Below are positions 51,307 through 59,960 of a stretch of DNA of 64,000 nt, one piece after another. This DNA comes from JADGOV01 sp963814355 (lineage in GTDB: Bacteria; Actinomycetota; Actinomycetes; JADGOV01), in NCBI GenBank assembly GCA_963814355.1, contig CAWFCZ010000006.1:223756-287755 (forward strand), given 5' to 3'. The stretch's first letter is position 1; each line of letters opens with the position of its first letter. Under the pieces are notes generated by a model, which saw only the letters and a list, made by a program, of their open reading frames with translations, had not been told where the DNA came from and searched no databases. A program made the position numbers and the translations under genes.

Positions 51307-52376
51307 GTCCGCTCCTCCGACCAGGAGGCGTTGGCAGAGGCGAAGTCCACCGCAGATCGACGACGCAACAGCTCGTCGACGAGCCCCAATGACAACAGGT
51401 CCTCCATGCGACGGAGCCGGATGAAACGCGACGACGAGAACTCGTCGTACGTCATCCCGTGGGATGTGTAAGCCGCCACCAGTTCCGCGACGCCGCCCGG
51501 TACGCTCCAAGTCAACTCGAGGTTCGGGAAGGTATCGGCCAGCTTGGAGAAGTCGACCCGGTAGCTTCGCAAGTCCGGGCCGGCGCCGGCTGCCAGTTGC
51601 ACCCTGGATCCGGGTACTGCCGCCACGACCATCTCGGCGATCTCCGAAACTTGCACGTTGTCCTCGGGCTTGCCCACGTTGAACGCCTCGTCATGCACCG
51701 CTTCACGGGGTGCCTCGACGGCCGCCAGACACGCGCGGCTGATGTCCTCGATGTGCACTAGTGGACGCCACGGCGTGCCGTCGCTCTCCAAGCGGACGTC
51801 GCCACTGGTGATCGCGATCCCGGTGAGGTTGTTCACCACGATGTCCAGCCGTAGCCGTGGCGAGGCGCCGTACGCCGTGGCATTGCGCAAGTAGGTGGGG
51901 CTGAAGTTGTCGTCGGCCAGTGAGGACAGCTCCTTTTCAGCGAGCGCTTTGGTCTCGCCGTACGGGGTGACCGGGTTCATCGGCGCGTCCTCGGCTACCG
52001 GAGCCGATCCCGCGGCCCCATAGAGGCTGCATGAGGAAGCGAAGAGGAACCGCTCCACGCCCGCCGCCTTCGCGGTACGTGCTAGGTGCAGCGTGCCGTC
52101 AAGGTTGACGGAGTACGTGGCAGCCGGATTGAGGTGTCCGAGCGGGTCGTTCGACAGCGCCGCCAGGCAGACGACCGCGTCGTAGCCTGTAACGTCCGAC
52201 GCTTGGACATATCGGGTGTCCTTGGGTACGCGGTCAATGTGTTCAGGTCCGCCGCCGAAGTCGCATCCCTCGTAGAGGCCCGCATCGAGACCGTCGACCT
52301 CGTGACCGGCGGCACGAAGGAACGGCATCAGAACCGTTCCGATGTATCCGCGGTCGCCCGCGACGAGGATCCTCAT
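51303..52376 (-). CDS. NAD-dependent sugar epimerase/dehydratase (SDR)
   Basis: 357 residues. Rossmann start MRILVAGDRGYIGTVLMPFL (a GxxGYIG variant), LAALSNDPLGHLNPAATYSV, FLFASSCSLYGA with the active-site Ser/Thr region, VTPYGETKALAEKELSSLAD with the YxxxK pair, and LRNATAYGASPRLRLDIVVN. It acts on a nucleotide sugar, probably as an epimerase or 4-reductase/dehydratase of the pathway shared with the RfbF-like enzyme and the methyltransferase. It is first in the minus-strand operon 52376 to 48586. Confidence 0.87.
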   Translation of the reverse strand: MRILVAGDRGYIGTVLMPFLRAAGHEVDGLDAGLYEGCDFGGGPEHIDRVPKDTRYVQASDVTGYDAVVCLAALSNDPLGHLNPAATYSVNLDGTLHLARTAKAAGVERFLFASSCSLYGAAGSAPVAEDAPMNPVTPYGETKALAEKELSSLADDNFSPTYLRNATAYGASPRLRLDIVVNNLTGIAITSGDVRLESDGTPWRPLVHIEDISRACLAAVEAPREAVHDEAFNVGKPEDNVQVSEIAEMVVAAVPGSRVQLAAGAGPDLRSYRVDFSKLADTFPNLELTWSVPGGVAELVAAYTSHGMTYDEFSSSRFIRLRRMEDLLSLGLVDELLRRRSAVDFASANASWSEERT

Positions 52377-52805
52377 GTATGAGTCACCAAGGTCCTTTCC
52401 CGGCCCAATTGCGGTTGACTAGCCCGCTCGGCGCCGTGGTGCGCGAGCCGCGCTGACAGCCCCTTAGGCGCCAAAATTACCGGACGTATCGCATATGTAC
52501 GGATCGACTGTAACGCCTTACGACCGTCGTAGGACAGCGAATCGGGCAAGTCGTCGCTGTGACGGAGCGTGGTTGTCCAACGACCGCTTCTGCCGGCGGT
52601 GGCACTGTGGCCGACAATCACTGACCGGAGGTGTCGTGCTGCGCCCTACCGGGTCGACCCCCTCCGGCCCGTCGGGTTCGCGACCTGGTACTGCCGCCAG
52701 GATGGATTGGGGACAGCGCCCAAGCCTGACCGCAGCAGCAGCAGCAGGTAAGAGAGGCTCGACGCCCACTCTCAAAGCCTCTCCCAGTAGGCTGGTCGTC
52801 TCCCG
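52377..52805. other. 429-bp intergenic region between the SDR operon and mfd
   Basis: It separates the divergent sugar operon and mfd and must hold promoters for both. Several short frames cross it, but none is protein-like. The only structure I noted is a small imperfect inverted repeat, TTACGACCGTCGTAG, at about 52517. It is lower in GC than its neighbours near 52480-52530. I cannot place -35/-10 boxes with confidence. Confidence 0.35.
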
Positions 52806-55800
52806 ATGACTCTTTCTGGCCTGCTCGTTCCGCTGCTTGGCGATCCCGCGTTGGATGGCGCGGTAAGAAGTGCCCGTGATCACGGCGGGATTATTCAGGA
52901 CCTGGCGGCCTTGTGCGCGTTGAGCCCGTTCGCAATCGCCGCCCTGGCTACGGACGCCCAGCGCCCGGTCCTGGCGGTCACCGCGACGAGCCGTGAGGCT
53001 GAGGACCTCGCTGCCGCCCTCCGCAGCCTGCTCGACCCAGCGGAAGTGGCCGAGTACCCAGCCTGGGAGACCCTGCCGCACGAAAGACTCTCACCAAGGG
53101 CGGACACCGTGGGCCGCCGCCTGGCGGTACTGCGCCGCCTGCGCCACCCGAGCACCACCGACCCCGCCACCGGCCCGATCAAGGTCCTGGTGGCCCCGAT
53201 CAGAAGCGTCTTGCAGCCCCAGGTCCCCGACCTGGGTGACCTGGAACCGGTCAGCCTGAAACCAGGCGACGACGCCGACCCGGACGACATCGTCCGCCGG
53301 CTGGTGGACGTCGCCTACGCCCGTGTCGACCTGGTGGAGAAGCGGGGGGAGTTCGCCGTCCGGGGCGGGATCATCGACGTGTTCCCGCCGACGGAGGAGC
53401 ATCCGCTGCGGGTGGAGTTCTGGGGCGACACCGTGGAGGAGGTGCGCTGGTTCAAGGTCGCGGACCAGCGCAGCCTGGAGGTCGCCCCGCAGGGCCTGTG
53501 GGCCCCCCCGTGCCGGGAGCTGCTGCTCACCCCGGAGGTGCGAGCGCGGGCGAAGGCGCTGGCCCAGGAGCATCCGGGTATCGCGGACATGCTCGACAAG
53601 ATGGCCGACGGCACCCCGGTCGAGGGCATGGAGGCCCTCGCCCCAGCCTTGGTCGACCGGATGACGCTCCTCATCGACGAGCTCCCGAAGAACGCGATCG
53701 TCGTCGTCAATGACCCGGAACGCGTACGACTCAGAGCCGCAGACCTGGTCCGCACCAGCCAGGAGTTCCTGGAAGCCTCCTGGGCGGCAGCGGCGACCGG
53801 CGGCACCGCGCCGATCGACCTCGACGCGGCCAGCCTGATGCCGCTGGCCAAGGTCAAGGCGCGAGCCGCGGAACTGAGCCTGCCCTGGTGGACGATCTCG
53901 CCGTTCACCACCGACGAGGAACTCGACTCGACCGCCGCGAAGGTCAACGCGCAACCGGCCGAGTCCTACCGCGGCGACTTCGAGCGCGCGTTCGGCGACG
54001 TCAAGGCATGGCTAAGCCAGGGCTGGCAGGTCGTACTCGTCACCGAGGGACACGGCCCGGCGGAACGCCTCGCCGAACTGCTCAAACAGCACGACATCGG
54101 CGCCCGGCTCACCCCCGACCTCACCGAGGAGCCCGAACCAGGCGTCGCCTACGTCACCACCGGCGGCCTGGCCACCGGCCTCACCGACGACCAGCTGAAG
54201 CTGGCGATCCTCACCGAGACCGACCTCGCCGGCCAGCGCACGTCCACCAAGGACATGCGAAGGATGCCGAGCCGGCGCCGGAACATGGTCGACCCGCTGC
54301 AGCTCAAGGCCGGGGACTACGTCGTGCACGAGCAGCACGGCGTCGGCCGGTTCGTGGAGATGACCCAGCGGACGGTGCAGGGCGCGACGCGGGAATACCT
54401 GGTCGTGGAGTACGCCGCATCAAAGCGCGGGCAACCGGCCGACCGGCTGTACGTGCCGACCGATCAGCTGGAGCAGGTCACCCGCTACGTCGGCGGGGAG
54501 CAGCCGAGCCTGGACCGGATCGGCGGCGGGGACTGGGCCAAACGCAAGGGCCGGGCGCGTAAGGCGGTCAGGGAGATCGCCGCCGAGCTGATCCGGCTGT
54601 ACTCCGCCCGGATGGCGAGCCCCGGGCACGCGTTCGGACCGGACACGCCGTGGCAGCGGGAGTTGGAGGACGCCTTCCCCTACGTCGAGACCCCGGACCA
54701 GCTCGGCGCAATCAACGAGGTCAAGGCGGACATGGAGTCCGTCGTGCCGATGGACCGGGTGATCTGCGGCGACGTCGGCTACGGGAAGACCGAGATCGCG
54801 GTGCGGGCGGCGTTCAAGGCGGTGATGGACGGCAAGCAGGTCGCCGTCCTGGTCCCGACCACGCTGCTCGCCCAGCAGCACTTCTCCACTTTCTCCGAGC
54901 GGTTCGCCCCGTTCCCGGTCAAGGTGCAGTTCCTCAGCCGGTTCAGCACAGACAGAGAGGCCGCCGGCATCCTGGCCGGTCTCGCCGAGGGCAGTATCGA
55001 CGTGGTGATCGGCACCCACCGGCTGTTCTCGCCCACCATCGCCTTCAAGGACCTCGGCCTGGTCGTGGTGGACGAGGAGCAGCGCTTCGGGGTGGAGCAC
55101 AAGGAGCGGCTCAAACAGCTCCGCACCGCCGTGGACGTGCTCACCATGAGCGCCACCCCGATCCCGCGGACCCTGGAGATGTCGATCACCGGCATCCGGG
55201 AGATGTCCACCATCCTTACCCCGCCGGAGGAACGGCATCCGGTGCTCACCTTCGTCGGGGCGTACGACGAGAAGCAGATCGCCGCCGCCATCCGCCGCGA
55301 ACTGCTCCGCGAAGGCCAGATATTCTACATCCACAACCGGGTCGAATCCATCGACCGGGCCGCCGCCCGCCTGCGCGACCTGGTCCCCGAGGCCCGGATC
55401 CGCAGCGCGCACGGCCAGATGGGCGAGGACGCGCTGGAACACGTCATGGTCGACTTCTGGGAGAAGCAGTACGACCTGCTGGTCTGCACCACCATCGTGG
55501 AGAGCGGGCTGGACATCGCCAACGCCAACACCCTGATCGTGGAACGCGCCGACCTGCTCGGCCTGTCCCAACTCCACCAGCTCCGCGGCCGGGTCGGGCG
55601 CGGGCGGGACCGGGCGTACGCCTACTTCCTGTACCCGCCGGAGCGCCCGCTCACCGAGACCGCGCACGACCGGCTGGCCACCATCGCCCAGCACACCGAC
55701 CTCGGCGCCGGCATGGCGGTGGCCATGAAGGACCTGGAGATCCGCGGCGCCGGCAACCTGCTCGGCGGGGAGCAGTCCGGGCACATCGCGGCCGTCGGTT

Positions 55801-56345
55801 TCGACCTCTACGTCCGCCTCGTCGGCGAAGCGGTGGCCGACTTCAAGGGCGAGGCGGCCGAGGAGGTCGCCGAGGTCAAGGTCGAACTGCCGGTGGACGC
55901 GCACATCCCGCACGACTACGTCGACGGCGAGCGGCTGCGCCTGGAGGCCTACCGGCGGATCGCCTCGGCGACCGACGACGCCGCGGTGACCGAGGTCCGC
56001 GCCGAGCTCACCGACCGCTACGGCGCCCCGCCGACCCCGGTGGAGAATCTGCTCGCGGTCGCCTCCTTCCGGGCCTACGCCCGGGCCCGCGGCATCCGGG
56101 AGATCAGCTCGCAGGGCAATGCGGTACGACTCGCGCCGGTCGAGTTGCCCGAGTCTGCGCAGCTTCGGCTGCAACGGCTCTACCCTCGAAGTGTCGTCAA
56201 GGCCGCGGTACGCACGATTCTGGTACCGAAGCCCACGACCGCCCGGATCGGTGGCACGCCGCTGCGGGACACTGCGCTGATGGACTGGGCGCGCGAACTG
56301 ATGGACGCCGTACCGCTCGGCGCACCCCGGAAGGACAGCCTGTGA
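52806..56345 (+). CDS. mfd: Transcription-repair coupling factor Mfd
   Basis: 1179 residues, full length. The UvrB-like N-terminal module (EYPAWETLPHERLSPRADTV, FAVRGGIIDVFPPTEEHPLR) is followed by the RNA-polymerase-interacting CarD-like domain (QLKAGDYVVHEQHGVGRFVE, near 496). The RecG-like translocase has Walker A CGDVGYGKTEIAVRAAFKAV (near 655), VVVDEEQRFGVEHKERLKQL (near 755), TMSATPIPRTLEMSITGIRE and QLHQLRGRVGRGRDRAYAYF. A TRCF C-terminal domain ends the protein. It releases RNA polymerase stalled at lesions and recruits UvrA. The stop overlaps the next gene as GTGA. Confidence 0.97.
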   Translation: MTLSGLLVPLLGDPALDGAVRSARDHGGIIQDLAALCALSPFAIAALATDAQRPVLAVTATSREAEDLAAALRSLLDPAEVAEYPAWETLPHERLSPRADTVGRRLAVLRRLRHPSTTDPATGPIKVLVAPIRSVLQPQVPDLGDLEPVSLKPGDDADPDDIVRRLVDVAYARVDLVEKRGEFAVRGGIIDVFPPTEEHPLRVEFWGDTVEEVRWFKVADQRSLEVAPQGLWAPPCRELLLTPEVRARAKALAQEHPGIADMLDKMADGTPVEGMEALAPALVDRMTLLIDELPKNAIVVVNDPERVRLRAADLVRTSQEFLEASWAAAATGGTAPIDLDAASLMPLAKVKARAAELSLPWWTISPFTTDEELDSTAAKVNAQPAESYRGDFERAFGDVKAWLSQGWQVVLVTEGHGPAERLAELLKQHDIGARLTPDLTEEPEPGVAYVTTGGLATGLTDDQLKLAILTETDLAGQRTSTKDMRRMPSRRRNMVDPLQLKAGDYVVHEQHGVGRFVEMTQRTVQGATREYLVVEYAASKRGQPADRLYVPTDQLEQVTRYVGGEQPSLDRIGGGDWAKRKGRARKAVREIAAELIRLYSARMASPGHAFGPDTPWQRELEDAFPYVETPDQLGAINEVKADMESVVPMDRVICGDVGYGKTEIAVRAAFKAVMDGKQVAVLVPTTLLAQQHFSTFSERFAPFPVKVQFLSRFSTDREAAGILAGLAEGSIDVVIGTHRLFSPTIAFKDLGLVVVDEEQRFGVEHKERLKQLRTAVDVLTMSATPIPRTLEMSITGIREMSTILTPPEERHPVLTFVGAYDEKQIAAAIRRELLREGQIFYIHNRVESIDRAAARLRDLVPEARIRSAHGQMGEDALEHVMVDFWEKQYDLLVCTTIVESGLDIANANTLIVERADLLGLSQLHQLRGRVGRGRDRAYAYFLYPPERPLTETAHDRLATIAQHTDLGAGMAVAMKDLEIRGAGNLLGGEQSGHIAAVGFDLYVRLVGEAVADFKGEAAEEVAEVKVELPVDAHIPHDYVDGERLRLEAYRRIASATDDAAVTEVRAELTDRYGAPPTPVENLLAVASFRAYARARGIREISSQGNAVRLAPVELPESAQLRLQRLYPRSVVKAAVRTILVPKPTTARIGGTPLRDTALMDWARELMDAVPLGAPRKDSL

Positions 56346-57349
56346 GTCGGATTACCCGCTGGACGGCGCCGGTGGCCACCGCCGCCGCCCTCGTCGCGCT
56401 CACCGCCTGCGGGCAGTCGAACGCCGGTACCGCGGTCACCGTGGGCTCGGACCGGATCAGCACCGACGCACTGTCCTCCCGGGTGCAGGACGCGCTCGCG
56501 GTGAGCGGGGTGAAGGAGCAGGTGGGCAACGACCGGGCGAAGTTCGAGCGGCAGATCCTCACCCTGATGATCGACCACCGGCTGATCGTCGATGCCGCCA
56601 AGAAGCAGGGCGTGAGCGTCAACGACGGAGAGATCAACACCCGTTACCAGGCGTTCGTCAAGCAGGCCGGCACCGAGGCGGAGCTGATCAAGCAGGGCGC
56701 GGCCGCCGGCATACCCAAGGCGGAGCTCAAGCCGTACTTCGGCGACCTGGCGCTCACCGACAAGATCGCGCAGAAGCTGACCGCGTCGGCGAGGGTGGAC
56801 CCGGCGGCACTGCAGAAGGCGTACCAGCAGAACTTCGTACAGGTCCACGTGGCGCACATCCTGGTCAAGGACAAGAAGCTGGCCGACCGGCTGCTCGCCG
56901 AGGTCAAGGCCAAGCCGTCGTCGTTCGCCGCGCTGGCGAAGAAGTACTCCACCGACAGCAGCAAGACCTCCGGCGGGGACCTCGGCACCCAGCCGCCGTC
57001 GACGTTCGTCGCGCCGTTCGCCGCCGCGGTGACCACCGCGAAGGTCGGTTCCTTCATCGAGGTCAAGACCCAGTACGGCTACCACGTCATCCACGTGATC
57101 TCCCGTAAGGCGACGAAGACGCTCGCCGAGGCCACCCCGGCGCTGCGCAAGCAGCTGCTGGCGAACCAGCAGCAGGCCGCGATCGGCACCCTGCTGCTGA
57201 ACGAGTCCAAGGCCCAGAAGGTGTCGGTGAACCCACGCTTCGGCACGTGGGACGCGACCAAGGGCTCGGTCGAACCGGTCAGCGACGGGCTGTCCTCGCC
57301 GGCCCCGGGGTCCTCGGCCGGCTCCGGCTCGGCCGTCCCCGGCGGGTGA
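56342..57349 (+). CDS. SurA/PrsA-like lipoprotein peptidyl-prolyl isomerase
   Basis: GTG 56342, coupled to mfd by GTGA; 335 residues. Signal peptide with a lipobox (ALVALTAC, Cys about 23) makes it a membrane-anchored extracytoplasmic lipoprotein. The SurA N-terminal chaperone region is DRAKFERQILTLMIDHRLIV and KKQGVSVNDGEINTRYQAFV. The parvulin-type domain begins VHVAHILVKDKKLADRLLAE and includes FAALAKKYSTDSSKTSGGDL and FIEVKTQYGYHVIHVISR. A Ser/Gly/Pro-rich tail ends it. It should help fold secreted proteins. Confidence 0.9.
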   Translation: MSRITRWTAPVATAAALVALTACGQSNAGTAVTVGSDRISTDALSSRVQDALAVSGVKEQVGNDRAKFERQILTLMIDHRLIVDAAKKQGVSVNDGEINTRYQAFVKQAGTEAELIKQGAAAGIPKAELKPYFGDLALTDKIAQKLTASARVDPAALQKAYQQNFVQVHVAHILVKDKKLADRLLAEVKAKPSSFAALAKKYSTDSSKTSGGDLGTQPPSTFVAPFAAAVTTAKVGSFIEVKTQYGYHVIHVISRKATKTLAEATPALRKQLLANQQQAAIGTLLLNESKAQKVSVNPRFGTWDATKGSVEPVSDGLSSPAPGSSAGSGSAVPGG

Positions 57350-58407
57350 GCGACCGGCTGCTGCTGCTGGCCACTACGCACCGGGTCGCGCCCGGCCTGC
57401 TGTCCTGGCCGGCCTGGGAGGCGCTGCGCACCGGCCCGGTACTGACCGCCGACTCGCACCACCCGCAGCTGCCGGCGCTGTCCGACGCCGGGGTCGTCGT
57501 CGAGGTGGTGTCCGGGTCCCCGGCCGAGGTGGCTGCGGCCTTCCGGGGCAGCGCCGCGGCATCGGGTGCCGCGGTGTGGCTGGCGGCCGAGGGCGGTGAC
57601 CCGGAGATCGTCCGGGCCATTGGGGAGGTGACCGCCCGGGACGGCGACGCCGAAGTGGAGCTGATCTACGGATCCACCGATCTGCCCGGCGCCCGGCTGC
57701 TCGACGTGGTCGCCGTGATGGACCGGCTGCGCTCGCCCGGCGGCTGCCCGTGGGATGCCGAGCAGACCCATCTCACCCTCGCGCCGTACCTGCTGGAGGA
57801 GAGCTACGAGGCGTACGCCGCGATCGAGGACGGCGACGCCGAGGGGCTGCGGGAGGAACTCGGCGACGTCCTGCTGCAGGTCGCCTTCCACGCCCGGCTC
57901 GCCGAGGAGCAGCCGGCTGGGCAGCGGTGGTGCCTCGATGACGTGGCGGCGGGTCTGGTCGAGAAGTTGATCCGCCGCCATCCGCACGTCTTCGCCACCG
58001 TGGACGCCCCGACCGCGGCGCACGTGGCCGAGAACTGGGAGCAGATCAAGGCGGCCGAGAAGGGCCGCACCTCGGTGACCGAGGGTGTGCCGTTCGGCCA
58101 GCCGGGGCTGGCGCTGGCCGCGAAGTTGCAGCGGCGCGCGGAGCGGGTCGGCATCCCGGCCGCCTTCGCCGACCGTGAGCTCGCGGCGGCCGACACCCCG
58201 GCCCAGGCGGTGGCTGCGGCCGCGGCGGCCGTCGAAGGGTCCGAGGCGCCGGTGGATGCGGTCGGTGAGTTGCTCTTCGCGGCGGTGGCCCTGGCGTCGG
58301 CGCACGACGTGGACCCGGAGGCGGCGCTACGCGGGGCGGCCCGGCGGTTCCGGGACCGGGTGATCGCGTTGGAGGCCGAGCGGGCCGGGCGGCCGGTCCC
58401 CGGTTGA
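57346..58407 (+). CDS. mazG: MazG-family nucleoside triphosphate pyrophosphohydrolase
   Basis: GTG 57346 overlaps the previous stop; 353 residues. An N-terminal roughly 120-residue tetrapyrrole-methylase-like or actinobacterial-specific part is followed by the MazG domain: VVAVMDRLRSPGGCPWDAEQ, LLEESYEAYAAIEDGDAEGL with EExxE, REELGDVLLQVAFHARLAEE with ExxD, and LIRRHPHVFA plus NWEQIKAAEKGR. It hydrolyses NTPs to NMP and PPi, for pool cleaning. The mfd-SurA-mazG order with overlapping ends suggests one transcript. Confidence 0.93.
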   Translation: MSDRLLLLATTHRVAPGLLSWPAWEALRTGPVLTADSHHPQLPALSDAGVVVEVVSGSPAEVAAAFRGSAAASGAAVWLAAEGGDPEIVRAIGEVTARDGDAEVELIYGSTDLPGARLLDVVAVMDRLRSPGGCPWDAEQTHLTLAPYLLEESYEAYAAIEDGDAEGLREELGDVLLQVAFHARLAEEQPAGQRWCLDDVAAGLVEKLIRRHPHVFATVDAPTAAHVAENWEQIKAAEKGRTSVTEGVPFGQPGLALAAKLQRRAERVGIPAAFADRELAAADTPAQAVAAAAAAVEGSEAPVDAVGELLFAAVALASAHDVDPEAALRGAARRFRDRVIALEAERAGRPVPG

Positions 58408-58577
58408 TCGGGCGTCCGGCCTGCTCCCGCGAGGGGCTGATCCGGCGTCCCGGTCGGGTCCTCCGTTTGGCTGGAATTGCCCCCGGCGGCGGTTCGTGCC
58501 AGATTCGGCACCTAAGCTGCCATGGGCGGCCGGGCAACTGCCCGACGCCAATCGCGACGAGGCGGTGGGGAGCAGCG

Positions 58578-59864
58578 GTGCAGCGTGGCACCAGAACCCG
58601 ACTTCGGGGGTGTGCGACCTTCGCGGTCGCTGTGCTGGCGACCCTTCTCCTGGCTCCGCCGGCCGGCGCGTCCATGGTGCAGCCGCGCATCGTGTCGGAA
58701 ATGCCGGCGGCCAACACTCCGCACGCCGTCAACGATTCGACGGTGGCGAATGCGGCGGTCCAGACGTTCACTCAAGTCGGCGGCGTCATGTACGCCGGTG
58801 GAACTTTCCACACCGTGCAGAATCCGGCCCGGACGACGAGCTACGTCCGGCAGAACCTGTTTTCCTTTTCCGTCTCCACAGGTAATCCGACCGCCTGGGC
58901 GCCGCAGGTCAACGGCACCGTGCTACGCACTCTCGCCGTGGGCGGCTACCTGTACGTCGGCGGCTCCTTCACCACCGCGGACGGCGTGCCCGGCTACCTG
59001 GTGCGGTACTCGCTGTCATCGCTGCGGGTGGATCCGACGTGGCACCCGGCCGGAATCGACGGGCAGGTATCCGACCTTGAGCTGGTCGGAAGCCGGCTGT
59101 TCGTATCCGGCGCGTTTACCAAACGCCTGGTCGCGTTGAACCCGGCGACCGGGGCGGATACCGGGTATCTGAACGTCTCCGTTGCCGGTACGGTGGCCGC
59201 CAATGCCGGCCCGACCCAGGTGTACCGTTTCGCGGTCAATCCCAGCCACACCCGGCTGCTCGGTATCGGCAATTTCACCGCGGTCGGCGGATATTCCCGC
59301 ACCCGGGCGGTCATGCTCGATCTGGGTTCGACGGGCACCGTAGACCGCTGGTATTACCCGCCGCTGACCAAGATGTGCGGCCGGACGAACATGCCGGCCT
59401 ATCTGCGCGATGTCGACTTCTCCCCGGACGGCTCCTACTTCGTCATCGTCTCCTCCGGTTTCTTCTCCCTCCCCGGAGATCTGTACTCCACGCTCTGTGA
59501 CGCGGCGGCCCGGTTCGAGACCGGCATTACGAATCCCAGCCGGCCGACGTGGATCAATTACACCGGCGGGGACACCCTGCTCTCGGTGGCCGCGGTCGGC
59601 CCGGCGGTCTACGTCGGCGGGCATCAGCGATGGGTGAGCAATCCGTTCGGCCAGAACGACTGCGGGGCGGGCTGCATCCCGCGACCCGGGGTGGCGGCAC
59701 TGGACCCGGTCACCGGCCTTGCGCTGCCGTGGAATCCCGGCAAGTCCCGCGGGGTCGGCCTGTCGTTCATCTACCCGACCGCGACCGGGATCTGGTGGGG
59801 CTCCGACGGCCGGTACTTCCACAACATGGTGCACGACTCGATCGCGTTCACCCCGCTCGGCTAG
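58578..59864 (+). CDS. Secreted beta-propeller-like protein (delta-60-type repeats)
   Basis: GTG 58578 gives 428 residues; the frame is open from 58404, but that part is not protein-like. A signal peptide with a twin-Arg-free basic start (QRGTRTRLRGCATFAVAVLA) ends near APPAGAS. The mature part repeats a motif of the form V..LYVGGSFT..DG...YL.R.....G: GGVMYAGGTFHTVQNPARTT, GGYLYVGGSFTTADGVPGYL, GSRLFVSGAFTKRLVALNPA, LLGIGNFTAVGGYSRTRAVM, GPAVYVGGHQRWVSN. This is the delta-60 repeat/propeller style of exported actinobacterial proteins. Ligand unknown. It sits between mazG and eno. Confidence 0.75.
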   Translation: MQRGTRTRLRGCATFAVAVLATLLLAPPAGASMVQPRIVSEMPAANTPHAVNDSTVANAAVQTFTQVGGVMYAGGTFHTVQNPARTTSYVRQNLFSFSVSTGNPTAWAPQVNGTVLRTLAVGGYLYVGGSFTTADGVPGYLVRYSLSSLRVDPTWHPAGIDGQVSDLELVGSRLFVSGAFTKRLVALNPATGADTGYLNVSVAGTVAANAGPTQVYRFAVNPSHTRLLGIGNFTAVGGYSRTRAVMLDLGSTGTVDRWYYPPLTKMCGRTNMPAYLRDVDFSPDGSYFVIVSSGFFSLPGDLYSTLCDAAARFETGITNPSRPTWINYTGGDTLLSVAAVGPAVYVGGHQRWVSNPFGQNDCGAGCIPRPGVAALDPVTGLALPWNPGKSRGVGLSFIYPTATGIWWGSDGRYFHNMVHDSIAFTPLG

Positions 59865-59960
59865 CCGTCCCCGGCGGGGCGTGGACCGTTGTGCCCACCC
59901 CGGCGATAGGCTCCCTCGCAGACCCTTCCAGCGAACCCGTCACACGTCAGGGAGCCCATC

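Noticed and set aside
52373..52809. Short frames in the gap before mfd (82 and 104 codons)
   Set aside because: No ribosome site, no recognisable domain, and opposite-strand overlap with each other; treated as non-coding.
54650..57349. An 899-codon frame covering the mfd 3' half and the SurA-like gene
   Set aside because: The first two thirds is Arg-rich shadow of mfd; the real gene starts at GTG 56342 with a lipoprotein signal peptide.
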